A DNA stretch of 64,000 nt from Formosa undariae. GTDB lineage: Bacteria; Bacteroidota; Bacteroidia; Flavobacteriales; Flavobacteriaceae. The position numbers were made by a program, and so were the translations under genes. Location of the stretch: the NCBI RefSeq assembly GCF_042427615.1, contig NZ_JBHMEZ010000001.1, positions 682,001-746,000 of the forward strand, in the 5' to 3' direction. Position 1 is the first letter of the stretch, and each line of letters begins with the position of its first letter. Below, piece after piece: positions 43,899-53,254 of this stretch. The notes below the pieces were generated by a model. That model was not told where the DNA came from, did no database searches, and worked only from the letters and a program-made list of their open reading frames with translations.

Positions 43899-45563
43899 AT
43901 GAAATTATTTAAAAATACAAACCTCTTTTTTTTGGTTTGTACAATGGTAATAATGCCTCACTTTGGCCATGTTTATAGTCAGAATAAACAGATCAAAGAT
44001 AGTTTGTCTTATTATGTAGATGTAGCAACAAGTCCCAAAAACATAACTAATTTAAGTCGTGCCTATTTGTATTTTGAGACATTTAAAGAAGAGAGTATAA
44101 AAAATAAAGACACGAGCGATGTGTTATCTTGCCTGCAAAATTTATCGAAAATACAATATAGTTTAGGTGATTATTTTGGAAGTGAAAATTCAGTGGTTGA
44201 GGGTTTAAAAATTTTATCTGAGAGTGACACAACTAAGTATTCAAAATTTAGATTAATTTTTCTTAATAAACTTGGTAAGATATCTGCTAAACGCTTAGAT
44301 TACGATACTGCGATCCAGTATTACGATCAGGCATCCGAAATGGCTAAAAATCAAATCGCTTGTAATGTTATTCACAATAATAAAGCATTGATTTATGTAA
44401 GGCAGGAAAAATTTGAGTTAGCAGAGCAGGAGTTAAAAGAATCATATGAAAATAGTTTAGGTGTCAGTGACGATATCCAAAAGGCTAAGGCCTTAGGTAA
44501 TTTAGGATTCGTTCAGTCTAAATTAAAAAAATCAGAAGGCTTAAAAAATATGCTTAAAGCTTTAGATTTAAGAATAGCTATAAATCACTGTAAAGGTTTA
44601 TTTTGGAGTTATTCTCATTTGTCTGAATATTACAATGATCAGAACGATATAAAGCAAGCGAAGTTTTATGCCGACAAAAGTTATGAAATGGCAAAACGGA
44701 TTAATAGTCCTATTTATATAAAAAATGCATTATCGCGTATAATCGTTATGAACGGAGATGAATATGCTCGGGTGTATTTAACTATTTCAGATAGTTTATC
44801 CATGATTCAGCAATTAGAAGAAAATAAGTATTCTAAAATTAAATACGACTATTCCCAAAACGAGCAGTTAGCAAATGTCACTGAAATTGAAAAAGAACGA
44901 CAAAAGCGCTGGAAACTCACCTATTTATCTATCGGGATTTTCCTTGGCTTTATGTCTATTGTTGCCATTGTTTTTCAGAAGTTAAAATACCATAAAGAAA
45001 AAATCCGACAGGTTTATATTACCGAAAAGCGCATTTCTAAAAAAATCCATGATGAGGTGGCTAACGATGTGCATCGTGTGATTAATAAATTACAAATTCA
45101 ACCGGACATTAGTGAGGATATAATGGACGATTTAGACCATATCTACACGCAAACACGAGATATTTCTAAAGAAAATAGTCGTTTAGATGTAGAACATAAT
45201 TTCGAGGAATTGTTAAACGATTTATTGTTGAGTTATAGAACTTCGGAAACAAATATAATTACTAAAACAGCTCCAGAGGTTAACTGGAATAAAATAGAAG
45301 CGTATAAGAAAGTGACTATTTTTAGGATGATTCAAGAGCTTTTGGTAAATATGAAAAAACACAGTAATGCCTCAATTGTGGTGTTTAAATTCAATAAAAT
45401 TAGGAGAAAATTAGTGGTTGCTTATTCCGATAATGGGAATGGATGTGAAATAAAAAAGGGTTCTGGAGTTCAAAATATGGAAACCCGTATAAAATCTACA
45501 AATGGAACCATTACTTTTGAAACAGAACCTGATAAAGGTTTTAAAGCTAAAATAACCATATAG
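43899..45563 (+). CDS. TPR-sensor histidine kinase (HisKA_3/NarL-partner type)
   Basis: A 554-residue kinase. Signal peptide to about residue 28, then a periplasmic TPR superhelix (about 35-300, with YDTAIQYYDQASEMAKNQIA and KQAKFYADKSYEMAKRINSP as repeat units), one transmembrane helix (about 331-352, LTYLSIGIFLGFMSIVAIVF), and the dimerisation box KRISKKIHDEVANDVHRV with phospho-acceptor His384. The ATPase domain shows VTIFRMIQELLVNMKKHSNA (N-box) and YSDNGNGCEIKKGSGVQNME (G-boxes). The cognate regulator follows after 2 bases. The inducing signal is unknown. Confidence 0.9.
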   Translation: MKLFKNTNLFFLVCTMVIMPHFGHVYSQNKQIKDSLSYYVDVATSPKNITNLSRAYLYFETFKEESIKNKDTSDVLSCLQNLSKIQYSLGDYFGSENSVVEGLKILSESDTTKYSKFRLIFLNKLGKISAKRLDYDTAIQYYDQASEMAKNQIACNVIHNNKALIYVRQEKFELAEQELKESYENSLGVSDDIQKAKALGNLGFVQSKLKKSEGLKNMLKALDLRIAINHCKGLFWSYSHLSEYYNDQNDIKQAKFYADKSYEMAKRINSPIYIKNALSRIIVMNGDEYARVYLTISDSLSMIQQLEENKYSKIKYDYSQNEQLANVTEIEKERQKRWKLTYLSIGIFLGFMSIVAIVFQKLKYHKEKIRQVYITEKRISKKIHDEVANDVHRVINKLQIQPDISEDIMDDLDHIYTQTRDISKENSRLDVEHNFEELLNDLLLSYRTSETNIITKTAPEVNWNKIEAYKKVTIFRMIQELLVNMKKHSNASIVVFKFNKIRRKLVVAYSDNGNGCEIKKGSGVQNMETRIKSTNGTITFETEPDKGFKAKITI

Positions 45564-45565
45564 AT

Positions 45566-46231
45566 ATGTTTAAAAAAGTTTTAATAGTAGACGATTACGA
45601 CGTTGTAAACGAAGGAGTGCTTACTATGCTTTACGATATAGGTATTACTAATGTGAAAAGTTCGCAGTATTGCGATATGGCACTGCTTAAGATTAAAACA
45701 GCGCGCCAAGAACAGGATCCTTTCGATTTGTTAATAACAGATTTATCTTTTAAAACAGATTTTAAGGAAGCTCGGTTAAAATCTGGAGACGATCTTATTC
45801 AGACACTTAGAGAAGACGGTTTTGATATTCCTGTTATTGTGTATTCTACCGAAGATCGCCTGCAACGTGTAAGAACACTGGTTAATAAATATAGTATTAA
45901 TGCGTATGTCTGTAAGGGGCGTAGAAGTATTTTTGAATTGAGGCAAGCAATCTCGGTAATTAAGGACAACAAATTATTTCTGTCTCCTTCTGTAGAGAAT
46001 GCTTTAAATCCGCAGGTGTCTTTAGAAATGGACGATTACGATGTTAACCTTATTAAATATTTGTCTAATGGTTTATCGTATAATGATATTATTATAATCT
46101 TGGAAAAACAGAATATTAAACCTAGAAGTTTAAGTTCTATCGAAAAACGTTTAAATAAATTAAAAGTAGATTTTAAAGCGAATAATGTGATTCATCTTGT
46201 GGCTATTGCTAAAGATTTAGGTCTTATTTAA
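45566..46231 (+). CDS. response regulator of the TPR kinase, divergent LuxR-like output
   Basis: A 221-residue regulator. The receiver domain (about 1-130) has Asp9/Asp10 in IVDDYDVVNEG, phospho-acceptor Asp59 in LLITDLSF, Ser/Thr at VYSTEDR and Lys117 in YVCKGRR. A short insert (FKTDFKEARLKSGDD) follows the acceptor Asp. The C-terminal ~65 residues (DYDVNLIKYLSNGLSYNDII ... SSIEKRLNKLKVDF) follow the LuxR/GerE helix pattern but depart from its consensus. It is paired with the preceding kinase and ends in a terminator at 46261. The regulon is unknown. Confidence 0.85.
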   Translation: MFKKVLIVDDYDVVNEGVLTMLYDIGITNVKSSQYCDMALLKIKTARQEQDPFDLLITDLSFKTDFKEARLKSGDDLIQTLREDGFDIPVIVYSTEDRLQRVRTLVNKYSINAYVCKGRRSIFELRQAISVIKDNKLFLSPSVENALNPQVSLEMDDYDVNLIKYLSNGLSYNDIIIILEKQNIKPRSLSSIEKRLNKLKVDFKANNVIHLVAIAKDLGLI

Positions 46232-46260
46232 ATCGTTTTAACTCAATATATACTTGTTTA

Positions 46261-46288
46261 AAACACTCTTTATCGGGTGTTTTTTTTG
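46261..46288 (+). terminator. terminator of the kinase-regulator pair
   Basis: AAACACTC pairs with GGGTGTTT (one wobble) across 6 bases, followed by a run of T. Confidence 0.75.
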
Positions 46289-46349
46289 TGCCTTAAATTT
46301 AATTATTAACAAGTGAAAAATCTTGTGCTTTTATGAGTCAATATTAGAT

Positions 46350-46391
46350 TACATTTGCCCAAGTTGTAGGAGGGGTATTGAAACTCAACTT
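46350..46391 (+). promoter_or_regulatory. candidate promoter and leader hairpin of the zinc-ribbon metallopeptidase gene
   Basis: TACATTTG (46350-46357) matches TAnnTTTG. The predicted leader contains AAGTTG (46361-46366) and CAACTT (46386-46391) as an inverted repeat that encloses a purine stretch AGGAGGGG. Confidence 0.4.
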
Positions 46392-46416
46392 ATTCATTTT
46401 TTAATTATGTTTTATT

Positions 46417-47490
46417 ATGAAAATATTTCAGTGTAGTCATTGCGATTTTCCCGTGTTTTTCGAGAATACATCTTGCGAAAGTTGTGGATCTGCTTTAGGG
46501 TATTTAGATTTTGAAAATGAAATGTTAGCTAACAATACCACTCAATTAAAATGGGATGTTAATGGCGAGAGTTATACATACTGTAAGAACAAAAACTTAC
46601 ATGCGTGCAACTGGTTGGTTCCTGTTAACGACGATAATGGATTTTGTACGTCTTGCGAATTAAATAGAACAATTCCAGATCTAGCCATTCCCGAATATTA
46701 CGAGCGTTGGCAGATTATGGAAATTGCAAAGCATAGACTTATATATGCTTTACAGCGTCTCGAGCTTCCAATAGTGAGTCAGTTTGAAAATCCGAAATCA
46801 GGATTGTTTTTCGACTTTTTATCTAAAGAGGATGCGAATGTCGATGGTAAAAAAGTAATGACAGGGCATGCAAATGGTGTGATCACTATTCTTTTAGCAG
46901 AAGCAGACACTATTAGCAGAGAGCAAACAAGAATTTCTTTAAATGAAAAATATCGCACTTTAATTGGACATTTCAGACATGAGGTTGGACATTATTACTG
47001 GGATCGCATTTTTCGATCTAACGATGTTTTCTTAAAAGAGTATAGAGCGCTTTTTGGTGATGAAAGTCAAGATTATGGGGAGGCTTTAAAAGCGCATTAT
47101 AAGAACGGCGCACCAGAAAACTGGAAAGCTAATTTTATAAGTACCTATGCATCATCTCATCCATGGGAAGATTGGGCCGAAACTTGGGCGCATTATTTAC
47201 ATATCTTAGATGCTATGGAAACTGCTTTTTACTTTGGTTTAGAAGGGGTTCCGAACCTGAGAAATTCTCATCATATGCGTATTAATGCCATTTATCCTTA
47301 TAAAGATAATATTTCGTTTAAAGCTATTTTAGATGAAACATCTTCTTTGTTTTATGCTGTTAATAGTATAAATAGATCGATGGGAATAACCGATGTGTAC
47401 CCTTTTGTGATTTCAGATAAGGTAAAGGAGAAGTTAGAGTTTATCCATCAAATTCTACAGCGTTATAAGAATGAGAATAAAATAAACTGA
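46417..47490 (+). CDS. zinc-ribbon metallopeptidase (Peptidase_Mx / DUF-type putative zinc-binding metallopeptidase)
   Basis: A 357-residue cytoplasmic protein without signal peptide. The N-terminus is a zinc ribbon, FQCSHCDFPVFFENTSCESC (Cys6, Cys9, Cys20, Cys23), with a second Cys cluster later (TYCKNKNLHACNW, GFCTSCELN). The active site is GHFRHEVGHYYWDRIF with His188, Glu189 and His192, and WEDWAETWAHYLHILDAMET likely supplies the third ligand. This fits the 'putative zinc-binding metallopeptidase' family widespread in bacteria, often near transglutaminase-like genes, none of which is here. Substrate unknown. Confidence 0.88.
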   Translation: MKIFQCSHCDFPVFFENTSCESCGSALGYLDFENEMLANNTTQLKWDVNGESYTYCKNKNLHACNWLVPVNDDNGFCTSCELNRTIPDLAIPEYYERWQIMEIAKHRLIYALQRLELPIVSQFENPKSGLFFDFLSKEDANVDGKKVMTGHANGVITILLAEADTISREQTRISLNEKYRTLIGHFRHEVGHYYWDRIFRSNDVFLKEYRALFGDESQDYGEALKAHYKNGAPENWKANFISTYASSHPWEDWAETWAHYLHILDAMETAFYFGLEGVPNLRNSHHMRINAIYPYKDNISFKAILDETSSLFYAVNSINRSMGITDVYPFVISDKVKEKLEFIHQILQRYKNENKIN

Positions 47491-47603
47491 TTCATTTTAC
47501 GATAAACATTCTTTACATTAAGAAAGCCTGGTTTTTGAGATCTTGTGTTTTATTAAGAGTGTGTACTAGAACTGTGTATAATTTGTATACATAAAATGTT
47601 AAA

Positions 47604-47622
47604 GTGTGTATTTTTTACACAC
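47604..47622 (+). promoter_or_regulatory. hairpin covering the GTG start of the 47606 gene
   Basis: GTGTGTA (47604-47610) pairs perfectly with TACACAC (47616-47622) across five T. The GTG start codon of the next gene lies inside the left arm. TGTGTA also occurs twice just upstream, near 47562 and 47574. Confidence 0.45.
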
Positions 47623-48406
47623 AGAAATTTTTAAAAAAATTGCTAAATCCCTTGTTTATAGAGGGTTTGTTGTAGTGGCATATGTATTGCTAATCTATAA
47701 GTGTCTACCGATTTACATATTGGTAACACTTAAAAAGATAGATAACCTTAGTAGCACATATATTATGAATCCAGCAACACTAACCCCGTCACAAATAGAA
47801 TCATCTGAAACAGCATTTAGTGGTTTCGATATTTTAAATAGATTGTTTTTTAATAATGAATCATTATCAATAAGAAATACTAGTCACTTAAATATAGTGA
47901 TTTTTATGACTATTTGTTTATTCATGATTGTAGCAGCATTTGGAATATTTGCTTTTTACGAAGCACATACAGACATTTTATTAAATCCTCTTTATAATCC
48001 GGTAGCTTATGGAGGTTTTATAGTTTTAAACGGTTGGTTGTTATTTAGTGCTGTAGTGTATCTTTTTAAGTTAAGTTTATATTTAAAGAATAAATCATCA
48101 GAATTTTCTACCGAAGGAAAAGAAGACATCGTAATTAATAGAGCTACTGTTTCAGAAGATGCTAATCTATTTGTTGAAAAAGCGACTGCATTAAGAAACT
48201 CAGTAAACACATTTTTAGAGAAATTTAATGCGACTATAGTACAAGGTGTTTTACATACCAAAAAAGTAATAATTACTAATGTATATGCTTCGTATAATAC
48301 AGGTAAAGTAATGTTAGATACTATAGAGTTATATTTATTAAACTTAGATAAAGAGCTAAAAACAGGATTAGAAAATCGTGCTTTTAGCGTTTTGCATTTT
48401 AAGTGA
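47606..48406 (+). CDS. membrane protein of unknown function
   Basis: A 266-residue protein starting at GTG. Three hydrophobic helices are visible: about residues 20-42 (FVVVAYVLLIYKCLPIYILV), 97-118 (IVIFMTICLFMIVAAFGIFA) and 134-160 (AYGGFIVLNGWLLFSAVVYL). The C-terminal ~100 residues are soluble and look helical (NLFVEKATALRNSVNTFLEK). No known family recognised. The start is uncertain: no in-frame ATG lies upstream, and the first in-frame ATG is at 47764 (MNPATLTP), which would lose the first helix. The gene stands alone and ends about 95 bases before a terminator. Confidence 0.6.
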   Translation: MYFLHTEIFKKIAKSLVYRGFVVVAYVLLIYKCLPIYILVTLKKIDNLSSTYIMNPATLTPSQIESSETAFSGFDILNRLFFNNESLSIRNTSHLNIVIFMTICLFMIVAAFGIFAFYEAHTDILLNPLYNPVAYGGFIVLNGWLLFSAVVYLFKLSLYLKNKSSEFSTEGKEDIVINRATVSEDANLFVEKATALRNSVNTFLEKFNATIVQGVLHTKKVIITNVYASYNTGKVMLDTIELYLLNLDKELKTGLENRAFSVLHFK

Positions 48407-48501
48407 ATAACGATTCAATAGGTGACTCATTAATCTCGATAAATGGGTATAAGTCATCACAGTCTTACTTTTAGAAAAATAAGTCCTTAAATAAATTATA
48501 C

Positions 48502-48538
48502 AAAAACCTTCAAGAGCCTATGTTCTTGAAGGTTTTTT
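48502..48538 (+). terminator. terminator after the 47606 gene
   Basis: A perfect 14-bp stem (AAAAACCTTCAAGA and complement) with 8-base loop ending in a T-run. Confidence 0.9.
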
Positions 48539-48557
48539 AGTTTAAATATGTCCGATT

Positions 48558-48604
48558 TTTAACCTCAAAGTAAGAAATTTACTTAAACCTTTAAGTAGGT
48601 TAAA
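48558..48604 (+). other. nested inverted repeats upstream of xylB
   Basis: TTTAACCT (48558-48565) pairs with AGGTTAAA (48597-48604). Inside, AAGTAA/TTACTT (48568-48573, 48579-48584) and ACTTAAA/TTTAAGT (48581-48587, 48590-48596) can each form a hairpin but share bases, so they exclude each other. Could be an operator array or a structured leader. Confidence 0.4.
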
Positions 48605-48722
48605 ATGGAAGTGTTTATCAACGTAAGAACAGTGTGTAAAGGGCTTATATTGCTGATGTTTTACAACTATAGATCCTAAAATGGGATCGCACAATTTAAG
48701 GTTTAAAAAAACTAAATATGTG

Positions 48723-48752
48723 GATATAATTCAATATCTCGCGATATAATTC
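48723..48752 (+). promoter_or_regulatory. candidate LacI-type operator upstream of the xyl genes
   Basis: GATATAATTC occurs at 48723-48732 and 48743-48752, 20 bp apart. Between and overlapping them ATATCTCGCGATAT (48734-48747) is a near-palindrome with a central CG, the usual form of LacI-family operators. It lies about 140 bases before xylB. The remainder of the 484-bp gap shows TATATTTA (48807-48814) as the only -7-like box. Confidence 0.4.
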
Positions 48753-48890
48753 CTAAATTCATATTTAATTGAAGGTATTTTTATGGTTTTTATTGAATTG
48801 GAAAACTATATTTAGATGTTATAAAAAAAATGAACTTCATAATAATTAGTATTTTCAATAGTTACTCAAAAAACATATTTTTCTTTAAAA

Positions 48891-50375
48891 ATGTATCATT
48901 TAGGAATAGATTTAGGTAGTTCATCAGTTAAAGTTGCTTTAGTTGATGCAGACAGCGGAAAAAAAATAATATCACTTCACGAACCTCCAAACGAGATGGA
49001 GATTATTGCGATTAATCCAGATTGGGCCGAGCAAGATCCAAATATGTGGTGGACGCATGTTTGTAATGCGATAAAACGTGTTACGGTAGAAGCAGATGTA
49101 AACGTTTCCGAAATAAAAAATATAGGAATTTCCTATCAGATGCATGGTTTAGTTATTGTGGATGAGTCGGGAAATCCGTTGCGAAATTCAATTATATGGT
49201 GCGATAGTCGTGCGGTAGAAATTGGTAGAAAAGCGTTGCAAGATTTAGGACAAGATTTATGTGGTACACACATGCTAAATGCGCCTGGAAATTTCACGGC
49301 TTCAAAGCTAAAGTGGGTTATAGATAACGAACCAGAAACTTATAAAAATACCTACAAATTTATGTTGCCAGGCGATTTTATAGCGTATAAACTTACTGGT
49401 AAAATGGCGACCACTAAAAATGGTTTGTCTGAAGGTATTTTATGGGATTATAAAAAAGATGATGTCGCTACAGATCTATTGGATTACTACGGCATTGATA
49501 AAAACTTAGTGCCTGAAATTGTAGAGAACTTCACAAATCAAGGTACAGTAAATGTGCAAGGTTCCAAAGAAACTGGCTTAGCAGAAGGTGTTCAAGTCAC
49601 TTACCGTTCTGGCGATCAGCCAAACAATGCGTTATCACTTAATATTTTTAACCCAGGAGAAGTCGCTGCTACAGGCGGAACATCGGGTGTGGTTTATGCA
49701 GTTTCAAACAACTTAAAACCACAAGAGATTTCGAAAGTAAATCACTTCGCACATGTTAATTATACCGCATCTGAACCGGTAATAGGAACGCTTTTAAATA
49801 TAAATGGTGCTGGAATTCAATACCGTTGGCTAAGAAATAATTGCGGAAATGATTCTTATGATGTTATGAACGACAAAGCTTCAAAAATCGAGGTGGGTTC
49901 TAATGGCGTAGTTATTATTCCTTTCGGAAATGGTGCCGAACGTATGTTGGAAAATAAAAATGTGGGTACACATATTTTAAACTTGAATTTAAATCAACAT
50001 AACAATGCTCATTTATATCGCGCAAGTTTAGAAGGTATCGCATTTTCGTTTGTGTACGGTGTAGAGATTTTGAAAAAAGATATCGGTGAGATAAAAGTGA
50101 TTCGAGCGGGAAATGACAATTTATTCCGTTCAGAAATATTTTCGAATACCGTAGCAACATTAATCGATCACGATATAGAGATTTACAACACTACAGGAGC
50201 TGTTGGTGCAGCAAGAGCCGCTGGTTTAACAGATGGTGATTTTGAAAAATTTGGGGAGAATATCACCAAAAACGATCATGTAATGACATATAAGCCTTTA
50301 CAAGATAAAGCAGCTTACCAAGCAGCTTACACAACATGGAAGAACGAATTAGAAATGATATTAAAACATAAATAA
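48891..50375 (+). CDS. xylB: xylulokinase
   Basis: A 494-residue FGGY-family sugar kinase that phosphorylates D-xylulose. N-terminal HLGIDLGSSSVKVALVD carries the phosphate-binding loop. ISYQMHGLVIVDESGNPLRN followed by SIIWCDSRAVEIG is the xylulokinase substrate region, GDQPNNALSLN and GEVAATGGTSGVVYAV follow the phosphate/adenosine pattern, and EIKVIRAGNDNLFRSEIFSN is the C-terminal signature. It lies 2 bases before xylA, forming the catabolic pair that feeds xylose into the pentose phosphate pathway. Regulation is probably by the LacI-type protein encoded at 53264-54301. Confidence 0.95.
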   Translation: MYHLGIDLGSSSVKVALVDADSGKKIISLHEPPNEMEIIAINPDWAEQDPNMWWTHVCNAIKRVTVEADVNVSEIKNIGISYQMHGLVIVDESGNPLRNSIIWCDSRAVEIGRKALQDLGQDLCGTHMLNAPGNFTASKLKWVIDNEPETYKNTYKFMLPGDFIAYKLTGKMATTKNGLSEGILWDYKKDDVATDLLDYYGIDKNLVPEIVENFTNQGTVNVQGSKETGLAEGVQVTYRSGDQPNNALSLNIFNPGEVAATGGTSGVVYAVSNNLKPQEISKVNHFAHVNYTASEPVIGTLLNINGAGIQYRWLRNNCGNDSYDVMNDKASKIEVGSNGVVIIPFGNGAERMLENKNVGTHILNLNLNQHNNAHLYRASLEGIAFSFVYGVEILKKDIGEIKVIRAGNDNLFRSEIFSNTVATLIDHDIEIYNTTGAVGAARAAGLTDGDFEKFGENITKNDHVMTYKPLQDKAAYQAAYTTWKNELEMILKHK

Positions 50376-50377
50376 TT

Positions 50378-51703
50378 ATGGCAACATTAGGTAATAAAGA
50401 GTATTACAAAGGTATTGGAGACATTAAGTTTGAAGGAAAAGAATCTGACAATCCTTTAGCATTTAAATATTATAACCCTGAACAAGTTGTTGCAGGAAAA
50501 ACCATGCGTGAGCATTTTAGATTTGCTATTTCGTACTGGCATACATTCTGTGGTACAGGTGGAGATCCATTTGGACCTGGAACATTAAACTTCCCTTGGG
50601 ATCAGCCAACGGATGCTATTGAAGCAGCTAAAGAAAAAGCAGATGCTGCTTTTGAGTTTATTACAAAAATGGGCTTCGATTATTACTGTTTCCACGATGT
50701 GGATTTAGTAAGAGAAGGTTCTTCTTTTGGAGAATTAGAAAGTAGAGTAGCCACAATAACGGAGTATTTAAAAGAAAAGCAAGCAGCTTCTGGTGTAAAA
50801 TTACTTTGGGGTACGGCTAACTGTTTCTCTAACCCACGTTATATGAACGGGGCATCTACCAATCCTGATTTTAATGTGTTAGCTAGAGCTGGTGGACAAA
50901 TAAAATTGGCTATGGATGCAACTATCGCTTTAGGTGGTGAAAACTATGTGTTTTGGGGTGGTCGTGAAGGTTATATGAGCTTATTAAATACCGATATGGG
51001 TCGTGAATTAGACCATATGGGACAGTTTTTAGGTATGGCTAGAGATTATGCAAGATCTCAAGGTTTTAAAGGAAACTTCTTGATTGAACCTAAACCAATG
51101 GAACCTATGAAGCACCAATACGATTTCGATTCGGCTACAGCTATCGGATTCCTAAAAGAATATGGTTTAGATAAAGATTTCAAAATTAATATTGAAGTAA
51201 ATCACGCGACTTTAGCACAACACACTTTTCAGCATGAAATTGAAACCGCTGCAAAAGCAGGTATGTTAGGAAGTTTAGATGCTAACCGTGGCGATTACCA
51301 AAACGGATGGGACACAGACCAATTCCCGAACAATATTCAAGAAACTACAGAGGCTATGTTGGTGTTCTTAAAAGCTGGTGGATTACAAGGTGGAGGTGTT
51401 AATTTCGATGCTAAAATCAGAAGAAATTCAACAGACATGGAAGATGTATTTCATGCACATATTGGAGGAGCAGATACATTTGCAAGGGCATTACTAACTG
51501 CCGATAAAATTATTACATCTTCAGCTTACGATAAGTTAAGAACAGAGCGTTACAGTTCTTTCGATTCTGGAAAAGGTAAAGATTTTGAAAACGGAAAATT
51601 ACAATTCCAAGATTTATATAAAATCGCTCAAGAAAATGGCGAATTAGAATTACAAAGTGGAAAACAAGAGTTGTTTGAGAATATCATCAATCAATATATT
51701 TAA
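50378..51703 (+). CDS. xylA: xylose isomerase
   Basis: A 441-residue class II xylose isomerase. The metal- and substrate-binding residues lie in familiar motifs: SYWHTFCGTGGDPFGPGT, FHDVDLVREGSS with the catalytic His/Asp pair, VFWGGREGYMSLLNTDM, FLIEPKPMEPMKHQYDFD, EVNHATLAQHTFQHEI and SLDANRGDYQNGWDTDQFPN. Length matches the larger (class II) type used in Bacteroidota. It isomerises D-xylose to D-xylulose for XylB, whose gene ends 2 bases upstream. A terminator-like hairpin follows at 51723. Confidence 0.97.
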   Translation: MATLGNKEYYKGIGDIKFEGKESDNPLAFKYYNPEQVVAGKTMREHFRFAISYWHTFCGTGGDPFGPGTLNFPWDQPTDAIEAAKEKADAAFEFITKMGFDYYCFHDVDLVREGSSFGELESRVATITEYLKEKQAASGVKLLWGTANCFSNPRYMNGASTNPDFNVLARAGGQIKLAMDATIALGGENYVFWGGREGYMSLLNTDMGRELDHMGQFLGMARDYARSQGFKGNFLIEPKPMEPMKHQYDFDSATAIGFLKEYGLDKDFKINIEVNHATLAQHTFQHEIETAAKAGMLGSLDANRGDYQNGWDTDQFPNNIQETTEAMLVFLKAGGLQGGGVNFDAKIRRNSTDMEDVFHAHIGGADTFARALLTADKIITSSAYDKLRTERYSSFDSGKGKDFENGKLQFQDLYKIAQENGELELQSGKQELFENIINQYI

Positions 51704-51722
51704 GCATTTTTAATGGTGTTAT

Positions 51723-51765
51723 AAAACTGTATCGTGTTCAATATAATGGGGGCGATGCAGTTTTT
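51723..51765 (+). terminator. attenuating terminator between xylA and the sugar porter gene
   Basis: AAAACTGTATCG pairs with CGATGCAGTTTT (12 bp, one wobble) across an 18-base loop, ending in five T. The long loop suggests partial termination, which would lower transporter expression relative to xylBA. Confidence 0.7.
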
Positions 51766-51814
51766 GTTATTTCCATTTTCGTATTTTAGAACAAATTAAC
51801 TAAACCAAATAAAC

Positions 51815-53233
51815 ATGTCAACCTCACACAATTCAGCCTTTTTATGGCGCTTAACTCTGGTCGCTACTTTGGGTGGCTTACTCTTTGGTTACGATACAGC
51901 GGTAATTTCTGGTACCGTAAGCTCATTAGATGAGTTTTTCGTACTTCCTTATGGATTGTCGGAAATGGCTTCTAATGCTCGACTGGGATTTTTAGTGTCT
52001 AGTGCCTTAATAGGGTGTATTATCGGAGGGATTTCTGGTGGTTTTATTAGTCGAAAATTGGGAAGAAAAAACGGATTGATTTTAGCTGGAGTTTTATTTT
52101 TATTATCCGCAATAGGATCTTCCGCTCCAGAATTGTTTATGAAGCCTATAGGTGAAGGAGATCATACGTTCATGTATTTTTTCATTGTATATCGAGTAAT
52201 CGGAGGAATTGGAGTGGGACTAGCTTCTATGCTATCTCCACTTTATATCGCAGAAATTGCTCCAGCAAAAAGTAGAGGACGTTTGGTTTCTATGAATCAA
52301 TTTGCTATCGTTTTTGGGATGTTGATTGTGTATTTTGTGAACTATTATATCTCAAGTTTAGGAAACGATAATTGGCTTAATACTATAGGATGGCGTTGGA
52401 TGTTTGCTTCGGAAATTATTCCCGCTAGTTTGTTCCTGTTTTTCTTAATGTTTGTTCCTGATACGCCAAGATCTTTAGTATTACAGTCTAAGCCGGAAGA
52501 AGCTTTAGATGTATTAACAAAAGTAAATGGTGCTGCGGAAGCTAAGATAATTCTTTTAGAAATTAAGAATACAGTAACAGCTAATTCAGGAAAGCTTTTC
52601 TCTTATGGGGTTCCTGTCATTATATTTGGAATACTGCTCTCTGTTTTTCAGCAATTTGTTGGAATAAATGTTGTGTTATATTATGCTCCCGAAATTTTTA
52701 AAAGTATGGGTTCTGGTACGGATACCGCTTTAATGCAAACTATAATTGTAGGAGCGATAAACTTATTATTTACCGTGTTAGCGATGCAAACCGTCGATAA
52801 ATTTGGTAGAAAACCATTAATGATTATTGGTGCTTTGGCCATGGCTGTAGCGATGTTTGCCTTAGGAACATCGTTCTTTAGTCATTCATTAGGTGTGTTT
52901 TCTCTAATTTGTATGTTAGTATATGTTGCTGGATTTGCGATGAGTTGGGGACCTGTAACTTGGGTACTTTTATCAGAGATTTTTCCAAATAATATTCGGG
53001 GTAAAGCATTAGCTGTTGCTGTGGCGTGCCAATGGGTTGCTAATTATTTAGTGTCTTGGACGTTCCCTATGATGGATAAAAATAGTTATTTAATAGAGCA
53101 ATTTAATCATGGATTTGCCTATTGGATTTACGGATTAATGGGCGTTCTTGCTGCATTCTTTGTTTGGAAATTTATTCCAGAAACAAAAGGAAAAACATTA
53201 GAGGAGATGAATGATTTGTGGACTAAAAAATAG
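51815..53233 (+). CDS. xylE: sugar porter MFS transporter (D-xylose:H+ symporter type)
   Basis: A 472-residue major facilitator with twelve predicted helices. Sugar-porter signatures: GGLLFGYDTAVISGTVSSLD in helix 1, ISRKLGRKNGLI after helix 2, YRVIGGIGVGLASMLSPLYI followed by AEIAPAKSRGRLV, the PDTPRSL motif, QQFVGINVVLYYAPEIF in helix 7, GPVTWVLLSEIFPNNIRGKA and the final PETKGKTLEEM. Its place after xylBA makes xylose the likely substrate; arabinose or glucose transport by family members cannot be excluded. It converges on the regulator gene, with a terminator between. Confidence 0.87.
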   Translation: MSTSHNSAFLWRLTLVATLGGLLFGYDTAVISGTVSSLDEFFVLPYGLSEMASNARLGFLVSSALIGCIIGGISGGFISRKLGRKNGLILAGVLFLLSAIGSSAPELFMKPIGEGDHTFMYFFIVYRVIGGIGVGLASMLSPLYIAEIAPAKSRGRLVSMNQFAIVFGMLIVYFVNYYISSLGNDNWLNTIGWRWMFASEIIPASLFLFFLMFVPDTPRSLVLQSKPEEALDVLTKVNGAAEAKIILLEIKNTVTANSGKLFSYGVPVIIFGILLSVFQQFVGINVVLYYAPEIFKSMGSGTDTALMQTIIVGAINLLFTVLAMQTVDKFGRKPLMIIGALAMAVAMFALGTSFFSHSLGVFSLICMLVYVAGFAMSWGPVTWVLLSEIFPNNIRGKALAVAVACQWVANYLVSWTFPMMDKNSYLIEQFNHGFAYWIYGLMGVLAAFFVWKFIPETKGKTLEEMNDLWTKK

Positions 53234-53254
53234 TATAAATTAATATAATTAAGG

